Source: Crocinitomicaceae bacterium
GTDB lineage: Bacteria; Bacteroidota; Bacteroidia; Flavobacteriales_D; Crocinitomicaceae
Assembly: GCA_023253775.1 (NCBI GenBank)
Contig: JALRFI010000076.1
Span: 1-45,771 of the forward strand
Direction of reading: 5' to 3'
DNA length: 45,771 nt
This document shows positions 1 to 7,650 of the stretch, piece after piece. Position 1 is the first letter of the stretch. Every line of letters starts with the position of its first letter. The notes below the pieces were generated by a model. It was not told the origin of the DNA, did no database searches, and saw only the letters and a list, made by a program, of their open reading frames with translations. Position numbers and translations under genes: made by a program.

Positions 1-2
1 AA

Positions 3-62
3 GAAACTGAAACGGATACGGACCCACGTTGGGACCAATTAAAAGACTTGTTGAATAAATAA
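3..62 (+). CDS. C-terminal tail of a YceD/DUF177-like protein (5' end outside window)
   Basis: An open frame enters from the left edge and ends at the TAA at 60-62. Its last residues read DPRWDQLKDLLNK after an acidic stretch. This ending (acidic linker, then DPRW..LK.L) is what I recall for Bacteroidota YceD/DUF177 proteins, which are normally followed by rpmF (ribosomal protein L32), not by rpsF. Only 19 residues are visible, so the call rests on the tail motif and is tentative. The gene lies directly against a truncated rpsF, which is odd (see findings). Confidence 0.4.
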   Translation, partial: ETETDTDPRWDQLKDLLNK

Positions 63-73
63 CGAATTGAAAA

Positions 74-289
74 ATGGCATACCCGATCCAGAAGAAATCA
101 ACAGGATTTTATTTCCTAGTTGAATTCCAAGCTGAAGGAAATGTAGTTGCCGATATGGAACTACAAATGAAGCGTGATGAGCGTATCATGAGATTCCTGA
201 CAGTTAGAATGGATAAGGATCACCTAGAATACTCTGAGAAAAGAAGAGCTAAAATGGGTGAAAAGAAAACTGCAGCTGCCGAAGCTTAA
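74..289 (+). CDS. rpsF: 30S ribosomal protein S6, C-terminal part only
   Basis: The 71 residues match the second half of bacterial S6: [18 protein letters not shown] corresponds to the usual internal segment K(L/M)AYPI..K..G.Y, and [15 protein letters not shown] is the conserved RDE.(I/V)(M/I)RFLTV strand. S6 is normally 100-130 residues, so about 40-45 N-terminal residues (first strand and helix) are missing. An in-frame TGA at 68-70 blocks extension upstream. rpsR and rplI follow in the usual rpsF-rpsR-rplI order. The ATG used as start here would be an internal Met in a normal S6. Either the gene is truly 5'-deleted or the first ~75 bases are an assembly join. Confidence 0.75.
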   Translation: MAYPIQKKSTGFYFLVEFQAEGNVVADMELQMKRDERIMRFLTVRMDKDHLEYSEKRRAKMGEKKTAAAEA

Positions 290-316
290 TTCATTAACCT
301 TTAAAAAAGAAGAATC

Positions 317-580
317 ATGTCACAAAATGATATTCGTTATTTGACTCCGATCAACATTGAGATCAAAAAAGAAAAATACTGCCGATTCAAAAAGAGCGGT
401 ATTAAATTCATCGATTACAAAGATCCTAACTTCCTTTTGAAGTTGGTGAACGAACAAGGAAAGATCCTTCCTCGTCGAATTACTGGAACTTCTGCGAAAT
501 ACCAGAAGAGAGTGAATAAGGCGATCAAAAGAGCTCGTCATTTGGCGATCCTTCCTTACGTAGGCGATATGTTGAAATAA
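317..580 (+). CDS. rpsR: 30S ribosomal protein S18
   Basis: The 87-residue product has the S18 signature: KKYCRF-type start ([19 protein letters not shown]), then [32 protein letters not shown], which is the conserved rRNA-binding helix region. S18 binds next to S6 on the platform of the small subunit. Length is normal for the family. It starts 27 bases after rpsF and ends 30 bases before rplI, so the three are expected to be co-transcribed. A reverse-strand frame over the same bases is only a shadow. Confidence 0.97.
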   Translation: MSQNDIRYLTPINIEIKKEKYCRFKKSGIKFIDYKDPNFLLKLVNEQGKILPRRITGTSAKYQKRVNKAIKRARHLAILPYVGDMLK

Positions 581-610
581 AACGATTGTTGAACAGGAAA
601 AAATTGAACA

Positions 611-1057
611 ATGGAAATAATTCTTAAAAAGAACGTAGATAAGTTAGGATATGCGAATGAGATCGTAAAGGTTAAGCCAGGATACGGTCGTAACTTCCTT
701 ATCCCACAAGGATACGCAGTATTAGCTACTGCTTCAGCGAAAAAAGCGCATGAAGAAGTAATGAGACAAAAAGCACACAAAGAGACAAAGATCCTTGCTG
801 AAGCTCAGGAATTGGCTTCTAAGCTGGAAGGTACTTCTGTTACGATCACTACTAAAGCCGGTGAGAACGGTAAGATCTTCGGTTCTGTAAACACAGTTCA
901 GCTTTCTGAAGCTCTTAAGGCTGCAGGTATCGATATCGACCGTAAATCGTTGAAGATCAAAAATGAACCAATCCGTGAGATAGGTTCATTTGAAGCAATG
1001 GCTAATCTTCATAAAGATGTTCAGGCTACAGTAAAGTTTGAGGTTGTTGGAGAATAA
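611..1057 (+). CDS. rplI: 50S ribosomal protein L9
   Basis: The 148-residue product begins MEIILKKNVDKLGYANEIVKVKPGYGRNFLIPQGYAV, the L9 signature (VkPGYaRNfLiPkg.A). It is followed by the long connecting helix rich in Lys, Glu and Ala (about 45-80) and the C-terminal RNA-binding domain with the conserved GKIFGSV segment. L9 binds 23S rRNA near the L1 stalk. It is last in the rpsF-rpsR-rplI operon and is followed directly by a strong terminator. Confidence 0.97.
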   Translation: MEIILKKNVDKLGYANEIVKVKPGYGRNFLIPQGYAVLATASAKKAHEEVMRQKAHKETKILAEAQELASKLEGTSVTITTKAGENGKIFGSVNTVQLSEALKAAGIDIDRKSLKIKNEPIREIGSFEAMANLHKDVQATVKFEVVGE

Positions 1058-1075
1058 TTGAAGTCAAAAAAATAC

Positions 1076-1108
1076 AAGCCCCGGAAATTTCCGGGGCTTT
1101 TTTATTTT
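1076..1108 (+). terminator. Intrinsic terminator of the rpsR-rplI operon
   Basis: A perfect 24-base palindrome at 1076-1099 (AAGCCCCGGAAA and its complement) folds into a GC-rich hairpin and is followed by a T-rich run. It begins 18 bases after the rplI stop. Confidence 0.93.
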
Positions 1109-1121
1109 AAAGCGTAACCGC

Positions 1122-1129
1122 TACCTTTA
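1122..1129 (+). promoter_or_regulatory. Probable -7 promoter box of the importer operon
   Basis: TACCTTTA differs from the Bacteroidota -7 consensus TAnnTTTG at one position and sits 8 bases before the ATG at 1138, just after the ribosomal terminator. No convincing -33 box is visible. If it is correct, the 5' leader is very short, which leaves no room for a cobalamin riboswitch. Confidence 0.4.
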
Positions 1130-1137
1130 CAACCAAA

Positions 1138-2217
1138 ATGAAAGCTCGCTATTCTTTTATGCTATTGATCCTCCTTCTTACATCCTGTGGGGAAAGCACG
1201 AAAAAAAGTACAGAAAAATCAGAGAAAAGCGAAGATATCCCTGTTGAATTTGCGAATTGCTTTATGATCACTCACTCTAATGATCATTACATTCTAACCA
1301 TTCAAAATCCGGACAAAAAAGATCACTTTGAGCTAGTAATTGGCAAAAATTCTACTACCAAGAATTGTGATCTTACAATTCCAACCAATCGAATGGTACT
1401 TCTGTCTGCCAGCATGATCGGTAGGGCTGCTCTTTTAAAAACCTTTGACAAAGTTATCGGAATTTCAGACACCGCATTTCTTTTCAATGAAACTTTCAGA
1501 TCAAGAGCATCAAATGGAATGATCACATCGTTTGGAGATGAAGGAAATTTCCCAATCGAAAAACTGATCAAAAGTGATCCTGACATAGTCATGTTCAGTG
1601 ATTTCGGAAATGAATTTCCCAAGCAAAAAGAATTAAAAAAAATGGGGATCATCCTTATTCCTGACCTTGACTGGCGAGAGGAGCATCCTTTAGGGAAAGC
1701 TGAATGGATTCTTGTCCATGGCTTACTTACCGGAAGATTAAAGGAAGCCCAAAAGATCTTCAATCAAATAAAGACCGATTATCTGCAATTAACCGCTAGA
1801 ACAAAACCCTCTGAGACACGTTGTATGAGTGGATTTTTATATGGCGATACATGGTGGTCTCCATCCGGAGAAAGCTACACGGCAAGACTATTCAACGACG
1901 CAGGAATAAAGTATGTCTACTCAAAAACAAATGGTACCGGGAGTATCCCCAGAAGTATCGAGGAGATCTTATATGATTGTAAATCCGCAGATATCTGGTT
2001 TAACCCAGGATTTGATTCAAAGAAAAAAATACTCCAAATCTCAAGCAAGATAAAACACCTTGAAAGCTTCAAAAAAAATAAGGTATTCTGTTATTCGCAT
2101 AACATGAATTATTTCTGGGAAATGAGCGCCGTGGAACCTCAAAAAGTACTTTCAGACCTGATCTCAATAAGAAGTGGAGACCCTGTAAATTTATACTTTT
2201 ACAAAAAACTGAATTAA
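1138..2217 (+). CDS. Periplasmic substrate-binding lipoprotein of a cobalamin/haem/siderophore ABC importer
   Basis: The 359-residue product has a lipoprotein signal: a basic start, a hydrophobic core LLILLL and the lipobox LTSC with Cys17. A Peripla_BP_2 (BtuF/FhuD-like) fold is indicated by RMVLLSASMIGRAALLKTFDKVIGIS, then the PDIVMFS strand and a PLGKAEWI segment that is common in Bacteroidota members of this family. It should bind a metal chelate or corrinoid in the periplasm and pass it to the permease encoded 2 bases downstream. The true substrate cannot be told from sequence: there is no adjacent TonB-dependent receptor and no B12 riboswitch. Length is normal for the family. Confidence 0.85.
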   Translation: MKARYSFMLLILLLTSCGESTKKSTEKSEKSEDIPVEFANCFMITHSNDHYILTIQNPDKKDHFELVIGKNSTTKNCDLTIPTNRMVLLSASMIGRAALLKTFDKVIGISDTAFLFNETFRSRASNGMITSFGDEGNFPIEKLIKSDPDIVMFSDFGNEFPKQKELKKMGIILIPDLDWREEHPLGKAEWILVHGLLTGRLKEAQKIFNQIKTDYLQLTARTKPSETRCMSGFLYGDTWWSPSGESYTARLFNDAGIKYVYSKTNGTGSIPRSIEEILYDCKSADIWFNPGFDSKKKILQISSKIKHLESFKKNKVFCYSHNMNYFWEMSAVEPQKVLSDLISIRSGDPVNLYFYKKLN

Positions 2218-2219
2218 CT

Positions 2220-3212
2220 GTGTCTAGCGCCTACAAGAGAAGCCTCATCTTACTACCTATAACCTTGGGACTACTTGCGTTCACACATGTATTGTCTGGT
2301 AAATTTGATATAACCTTTTCAGAATTGGTATCGAGCTTTACAAGGTTCGACCCTAATGACCTTAATCATGTGATCATTCAGGAATTCAGGGTACCACGAA
2401 CATTAACCGCCATTCTGGCCGGAGCGTCCCTCTCCCTGGCAGGAATGTTAATGCAAACCCTTTTCCAAAACCCACTTGCAGGTCCTTATATCCTGGGGAT
2501 CAATTCTGGTGCAGCATTTACAGTGGCACTGGGAACACTTACCGGAATCTCATTTTTCCAATCAGATGCAGGCTTGCTTGGTTCTGCTCTCATCGGGGCA
2601 TTTATTTTCGGACTGATAATTCTCACATTTTCATTTTTCCTGCGAAATATTGTCTCTTTGCTTTTAATTGGGATCATGATCGGCAGTTTCACCTCAGCCA
2701 TAACCTCTATCCTACTTTCGATCAGTACTCCCGAGAACATGAAGATCTTCACACTTTGGGGATTAGGCTCGTTACAAAAAGTAGAATCCGGTCAGATCGT
2801 TTTCATATTTATCTCATTTGTGATCGGCGTTTTACTCTTGTTAACTCAGCTTAAAGGAATCAATGCACTTGTTTTGGGAGAAAATGCGGCTTCAAGCCTT
2901 GGAATCAATCTCCGTAGCCTAAGAATAGCCATGATCTCAATCACTGCCCTACTTGCTGGAATGGTGACTGCCTTTTGCGGACCTATCAGCTTTGTCGGAC
3001 TTGCAATTCCCAATTTAAGTCGGATCATATTCAAGACAGCGAATCACAGGAAGCTCACTTACGCAAATACCATTCTAGGAGCTCACTTTTTATTGATCGC
3101 CGACCTTATTACCATCTGGTTTGAACCAATTATATTGATTCCAATTAACGCTATCACCGCCTTGATCGGAGCCCCTTTTATTATGTTAATCATCATAAAG
3201 AAATTGAAGTGA
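2220..3212 (+). CDS. FecCD/BtuC-type ABC permease
   Basis: The 330-residue protein is almost wholly hydrophobic, with about ten membrane segments, as in BtuC/FhuB/FecD. Family motifs are visible: RVPRTLTAILAGASLSLAGMLMQTLFQNPLAGPYILGINSGAA near the N-terminus, and the coupling-helix region ENAASSLGINLRSLR followed by FCGPISFVGLAIPNLSRII. It starts with GTG only 2 bases after the binding protein, and its TGA overlaps the GTG of the ATPase gene, so translation of the three is probably coupled. It forms the inner-membrane channel of the importer. The substrate class (B12, haem or Fe-siderophore) is unresolved. Confidence 0.9.
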   Translation: MSSAYKRSLILLPITLGLLAFTHVLSGKFDITFSELVSSFTRFDPNDLNHVIIQEFRVPRTLTAILAGASLSLAGMLMQTLFQNPLAGPYILGINSGAAFTVALGTLTGISFFQSDAGLLGSALIGAFIFGLIILTFSFFLRNIVSLLLIGIMIGSFTSAITSILLSISTPENMKIFTLWGLGSLQKVESGQIVFIFISFVIGVLLLLTQLKGINALVLGENAASSLGINLRSLRIAMISITALLAGMVTAFCGPISFVGLAIPNLSRIIFKTANHRKLTYANTILGAHFLLIADLITIWFEPIILIPINAITALIGAPFIMLIIIKKLK

Positions 3213-3907
3213 TCGAATTGAAAAACATATCAATCGGATACACTTCTACATTGATTGAAGTCAATGAAATGATACTAAGACCAGGTGAAATAAAAGCACT
3301 GATCGGTGCCAATGGAATGGGTAAAACGACGTTTCTAAAGACTTTAATGAATCAAATCCCACCCATAAGTGGAACAGTAACAATTGATGACATTTCTCTT
3401 CACAAACTGGATAGAGCTAAACTCTCAAGCCTTGTGTCTTTTATTGGTCATGGATTCAAAGGAGTGGATGGACTTTCCGTTTTAGATTATATACTGCTCG
3501 GCAGAACACCATATCTCGATCGTTTTGGCTCAATTTCATACGTCGATAAAGAAGTCGCATTTGAAGCGTTAAAATCAGCCGGGATAAAGTCCTTGTCAGG
3601 TCTTAATACATCTGAACTTAGTGACGGTCAACTTCAGTTAGCCTCAATCGCTAGAGCGCTGGCACAGGAGACACCTTATATTATCATGGATGAGCCCACT
3701 ACCTTTCTCGATTATAGAAATAGAGAGATCATATTCAACCTTTTGATCGACCTATCACACAAGGGAAAGGGAATTTTATTTTCCACTCATGAACTTGATA
3801 TGGTTTCAAAGCATCAAATTCCCGTTGCTGCCATTTCTAACGAAAACAAAATGATCCTTTTTGATCATTGTCCCAAAATGGAGAAGCTGATTGAAATATG
3901 CTTCTGA
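3209..3907 (+). CDS. BtuD/FecE-type ABC ATPase
   Basis: The 232-residue product is a single ABC ATPase domain: Walker A GANGMGKTT at 33-41, signature LSDGQ at 137-141, Walker B with DE at 161-162, and switch His194 in FSTHELD. It starts with GTG inside the 3' end of the permease (4-base overlap), and the importer operon order is binding protein, permease, ATPase. The signature reads LSDGQLQLASIARAL, close to the LSGGE.QRV.IARAL of BtuD/FecE relatives. It powers uptake by the neighbouring permease. It is slightly shorter than the usual 250 residues but complete in motifs. Confidence 0.9.
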   Translation: MIELKNISIGYTSTLIEVNEMILRPGEIKALIGANGMGKTTFLKTLMNQIPPISGTVTIDDISLHKLDRAKLSSLVSFIGHGFKGVDGLSVLDYILLGRTPYLDRFGSISYVDKEVAFEALKSAGIKSLSGLNTSELSDGQLQLASIARALAQETPYIIMDEPTTFLDYRNREIIFNLLIDLSHKGKGILFSTHELDMVSKHQIPVAAISNENKMILFDHCPKMEKLIEICF

Positions 3908-4002
3908 TACTGACTAATCAAGAATACAGACAGACTAAAGAAGCTGGTAGAAAAGCAGTTCAACGAAAAAAGCAAGATTATCAAAGAGACGTGAACTATT
4001 GA
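3898..4002 (+). CDS. Possible 34-residue basic small protein (unverified)
   Basis: An ATG at 3898 overlaps the last codons of the ATPase gene and opens a 34-codon frame ending at TGA 4000-4002. The predicted product starts MLLILTNQEYRQTKEAGRK and continues with a Lys/Arg/Gln-rich helix. Overlapping start and stop codons would allow coupled translation. I recognise no family, and a chance frame of this size is common, so confidence is low. Confidence 0.2.
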   Translation: MLLILTNQEYRQTKEAGRKAVQRKKQDYQRDVNY

Positions 4003-4057
4003 ATAATTTTAGGATAAATCGTCATTATTTTCAATAAAAAACTAATTTTTTTATCCC

Positions 4058-7000
4058 TCAAATCACTTCCCAATTCATTAATATTTCCTTTAGATCAGTA
4101 CAAAATTTTGAAGTTAGTTCTGGATTTAATTCTGACTTTTCTAAAGCAATTGCCATTTGATACAGCCCATCAAGTCCAAAAAGATCTAATGAAGGTTTTA
4201 ATTGGTGAGAAAGTCTATTTATTTTCAGTGAATCTCCCATTTTGAGAGCGCCCTCAATTTCTTCGACAATTTTTGAAGTACTCTTGTAAAACGTAGCCTT
4301 AATTGTCTCAACAAATTCTTCATCTCCATCGCTAAGTGCAATCAATTTCGAAAATGAGGGTGTGAGACTAACAGTATTTATTTTATCCTTCAACAAACGA
4401 TTTAGAAGACTTTCTAATTGACTGGAATTGAATGGTTTTCCTAAACAATAAGTCATTCCAACTTTTTTGTAATATTCAACGTCCTTTTGGGAGACATTGG
4501 CAGATAATGCCACTACGGGTATCGACAATTTCAATTCATCTTTAATTATTCTAAAAGCCGTAAGGCCATCCATTACTGGCATCTGAATATCCATCAGGAC
4601 AATATCAAAAGTTTCCTTCTTAAGAATATTAATAGCCTCTTGTCCATTATGGACTACCTGAAAATCAGCATTCATTTTCGTTAATAACGAATGTATCAGC
4701 AATTGATTCATGTCATTGTCCTCAGCAACTAAAATTTTAATTTTCTTAAGATCAATACTTTCTTTTGCTACATCATTTTCATTTTTAATAGATCTTTCAT
4801 CGATCTTTTGGAGCTCTAATTCAAAATGAAAAAAGGATCCCTGACCAAGTTCACTTTCCAATTTTAATTCTCCGCCCATGATTGCCACTAAACTTTGACT
4901 AATCGGTAACCCTAAACCAGATCCCCCAAAATTCCTTGAAATACTTGAATCTTCCTGAACAAAAGTATCGAAGATAATTTTTTGATTTTCAGAACTAATT
5001 CCTTTCCCTGTGTCAAAAACCTTGAAGAATATTTTGTACGACGTTTCACTTTCATCGTTCATCTCTGTCTGAATCCCAACACTGCCTTCAGAAGTAAACT
5101 TTATTGCATTATGCATCAAATTGAATAATACTTGAGTAATTTTCAAGTTATCGGCTAAGACAAAGTTTTTTATTCGATCATCAAAATAAACCTTCAAGTC
5201 AATGTTTTTATCATCTGCCTGTGGCTTGAAACTATTATAAACGTTGGTCACCAGATGTCTGAGATCTACTTCAGCTAGGGAAATTTCCATTTTACCTGAT
5301 TCTATTTTGGAAAAATCCAGTATGTCATTGATCAAACTCAATAGATTATTTGAAGAAGTCTTGATCGCTTGAATATATAATGATTGTTCGTCATTTAGAT
5401 CTGTTTCACTTATTAGCTCTATCATTCCATTAATTGCATGAAGCGGCGTTCTAATCTCATGACTCATATTGGCCATGAAAGCCTCTTTTAATCTTACAGA
5501 TTGTAATGCTTGATTTTTTGCATCAATAAGCTCTTGTTCTGACTCAATTCTTTCTGTAATATCAATATGAATTCCCAAAGAACCAATCACTTCACCACTT
5601 TCGTTAAAAATAGGTGCGCCGGAAATAATCACCCATTTAATTTCTCCTGACTTGCATCTAATACGAACTTCATACACACCAGATTCTCCTCTTGATCGAT
5701 TTGAAAGCTGTATATCCAAAGATTTCAAATCTTCTTCAAATGCTAATATTTCACGTGCATTGTTGCCGATTAATTCTTCTGCTGAATAGCCAACTAATTT
5801 GCAGAATGCTGGGTATGCTTTTATTATTACTTCGTTCTCATCAACCTCAATGAGACCAAAATCGAGATTTTCAATGATTTTGCTGTACTTATCCTCGACT
5901 TTTCGTAAACTCTCTTTATGTTTTACAATTGCTGTAACATCTTCATATCTCCAAATGAAGCCATTCATTTTATTATTTTCAACAACCGGAATAAAATCTC
6001 TTTCTAGTATCCTTCCGTCTTTCATTTCCAATTTCTGGCCATAAACTGGTTTTTCGGATTTAATTATTTCCTCAATATCACTGAGAAAATCAACAGTATT
6101 TTTAAAGAGCTGAGCTGTATTCTTCGCTGCTTCTTTACAATCAGTACCTTCCAATTGATCTGGTCCTATAGGTATGTTGAAAATATCACAGAATAATTGA
6201 TTCGCCATGATCACTCTTCTGTCTTGAGATTCTGCCAATACACCAACTTGCATATTTTCAAGAATTGCAGATAATCGGGAATTTAAATTGATCAGCTCCT
6301 GCTCATATTTTAAAATGTTGGATACATCTTTTAAATAAAAATTGATGTATTTACTATTTGGAAATGGCACTATAGATATTTCATATGTCTCACCTTGGAT
6401 ATCCTTTAATTTAGTGTATGCTTTACCCTCACTTTCTATAATTTCAGACATGAAATCCATCCAGAAAAAGTGAGATTTAATTGATAAGATTTTCTGGGCG
6501 GAAGGATTCCCATACATGATTTGCCCATCATAATTTATTCTAATAATTGGATGGGGACTTTCATCTGGAAATTGAGCTAATCCAAAAATAGTTTCATTCT
6601 TTTCAATGAGCTCATCGCGTTGCCTTAATGTTTGTTCAAGAAGTTTATTCAGATCTTCGTTCACTATTTGTTGTGATTTCAGCAGCTGCAGATGATCGGT
6701 AATTGGGTCATGTATGGCAAAATCTGTAATCAGCAAATTATGAAGGTTAAGGTCGATTATATCTGTGATCCAAGGAGAGTTAACATAAAGAATCTCATCT
6801 CTACTCTCGATAAAAACAAACTGACCCCTAAAACTTGTTTTAATTGGAAATTCTAAAGATTCAAGAATTACAACCATATTTTGGTGTTCTTGAAATGACT
6901 TGAAATGCATTTCAATCGAAAGTCTTGGTCTTGTGAATTTGAATACTTTATCAAAGTCCATTCCTTCAACATCACCAATTATCTTTTTCATTGAAGAACC

Positions 7001-7093
7001 CACATAACCAAGTTTCAAATCTCTGCCAATTGTCAGGCTAAATGGAAAAATCTTATCGATCTCAGATGTGTTGAAGAAAAATTTATTGTGCAT
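4058..7093 (-). CDS. Hybrid histidine kinase with N-terminal HNOBA domain, three PAS, receiver and HPt domains
   Basis: The 1011-residue protein has no clear membrane segment and is expected to be cytosolic. Residues 1-165 look like an HNOBA domain (FPFSLTIGRDLKL, the F.F....RDL.I..VG..... pattern; then RPRLSI, FRGQFVFI and LGITD-like LLITDFAIHD) ending in a coiled coil. PAS-like segments follow at about 170-265, 272-390 and 400-515. The HisKA phospho-site is His545 (MSHEIRTP); the ATPase domain has N662, DTGKGIS at 694-700 and GGSGLGL at 723-729. A receiver carries Asp835 (VLMDIQMPVMDG), and a C-terminal HPt carries His963 (LSHQLKPSLDLFG). Its start lies 1 base after the H-NOX stop. In animals HNOBA is the domain of soluble guanylate cyclase next to the haem domain, so this kinase is the likely partner of the H-NOX protein. 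Inferred flow: H-NOX, His545, Asp835, His963, then Asp54 of the regulator. The kinase core is certain; the HNOBA assignment is by pattern only. Confidence 0.88.
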   Translation of the reverse strand: MHNKFFFNTSEIDKIFPFSLTIGRDLKLGYVGSSMKKIIGDVEGMDFDKVFKFTRPRLSIEMHFKSFQEHQNMVVILESLEFPIKTSFRGQFVFIESRDEILYVNSPWITDIIDLNLHNLLITDFAIHDPITDHLQLLKSQQIVNEDLNKLLEQTLRQRDELIEKNETIFGLAQFPDESPHPIIRINYDGQIMYGNPSAQKILSIKSHFFWMDFMSEIIESEGKAYTKLKDIQGETYEISIVPFPNSKYINFYLKDVSNILKYEQELINLNSRLSAILENMQVGVLAESQDRRVIMANQLFCDIFNIPIGPDQLEGTDCKEAAKNTAQLFKNTVDFLSDIEEIIKSEKPVYGQKLEMKDGRILERDFIPVVENNKMNGFIWRYEDVTAIVKHKESLRKVEDKYSKIIENLDFGLIEVDENEVIIKAYPAFCKLVGYSAEELIGNNAREILAFEEDLKSLDIQLSNRSRGESGVYEVRIRCKSGEIKWVIISGAPIFNESGEVIGSLGIHIDITERIESEQELIDAKNQALQSVRLKEAFMANMSHEIRTPLHAINGMIELISETDLNDEQSLYIQAIKTSSNNLLSLINDILDFSKIESGKMEISLAEVDLRHLVTNVYNSFKPQADDKNIDLKVYFDDRIKNFVLADNLKITQVLFNLMHNAIKFTSEGSVGIQTEMNDESETSYKIFFKVFDTGKGISSENQKIIFDTFVQEDSSISRNFGGSGLGLPISQSLVAIMGGELKLESELGQGSFFHFELELQKIDERSIKNENDVAKESIDLKKIKILVAEDNDMNQLLIHSLLTKMNADFQVVHNGQEAINILKKETFDIVLMDIQMPVMDGLTAFRIIKDELKLSIPVVALSANVSQKDVEYYKKVGMTYCLGKPFNSSQLESLLNRLLKDKINTVSLTPSFSKLIALSDGDEEFVETIKATFYKSTSKIVEEIEGALKMGDSLKINRLSHQLKPSLDLFGLDGLYQMAIALEKSELNPELTSKFCTDLKEILMNWEVI

Positions 7094-7094
7094 T

Positions 7095-7640
7095 TTAACT
7101 AATCTTTATTTCAAATCGATCATGCCACATAATATCATTCGTCGAACTTATAAGCTCAATATTGATTGTCTCTTTGAACATTTCTGCAAGCCCAAAACAT
7201 AGACCTTGTACAAAATGTGTTAATCCTTCACGACTTGAATAATAATGTAGAATTAAATGACCATCACCAAGTTTTTCCACTTTAAACTCAGGTGGATTGA
7301 GTTTTGGATAAATCAGCATTATTCGGCCATGGAAATTCGGAAGGTTGAACAAGAAGGTTTCAAGATTACTACCTCCTGCTTTCATCAGATCTCCATATTT
7401 CTCATATCCGACTTTTAATATCCAATATCTACCAAAGGCTGTAAGTAACTCTTGAGCAGACCAACCTAAAATTTCTGTCGATGCACCTATTAATTCATAG
7501 GTAATGTCATCATCGTATGCTTCGTTATTGAGAAAATACTCATAAGAAACATTTGCCTTTTCTTTAATCTTTACCCATTGTTCAGTTCCAAAATTTTCTT
7601 CAACTAAACCTTGGATTGCTTGGTTCACTATTCCGTACAC
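7095..7640 (-). CDS. Stand-alone H-NOX (HNOB) haem protein, probable nitric oxide sensor
   Basis: The 181-residue product starts (GTG) MYGIVNQAIQGLVEE, the usual H-NOX beginning, and is full length. The proximal haem ligand is His104 in LPNFHGRI, and the propionate-binding Y-x-S-x-R motif is Tyr133, Ser135, Arg137. These match H102/Y131/S133/R135 of Thermoanaerobacter H-NOX with an offset of 2. At the position of the distal Tyr140, which marks O2-binding members, this protein has His142, and at Trp9 it has Ile9, so an NO-selective haem is more likely than an O2 sensor (inference). It lies between the response regulator gene (10 bases away) and the HNOBA kinase gene (1 base away), which strongly supports a shared pathway. 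No zinc-site cysteine cluster is present. Confidence 0.93.
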   Translation of the reverse strand: MYGIVNQAIQGLVEENFGTEQWVKIKEKANVSYEYFLNNEAYDDDITYELIGASTEILGWSAQELLTAFGRYWILKVGYEKYGDLMKAGGSNLETFLFNLPNFHGRIMLIYPKLNPPEFKVEKLGDGHLILHYYSSREGLTHFVQGLCFGLAEMFKETINIELISSTNDIMWHDRFEIKIS

Positions 7641-7650
7641 ACCGGTGAAA

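Noticed and set aside
1058-1137. Cobalamin riboswitch upstream of the BtuFCD-like operon
   Set aside because: Only 80 bases separate rplI from the binding-protein gene and most of them form the rplI terminator; there is no B12-box sequence or room for the fold.
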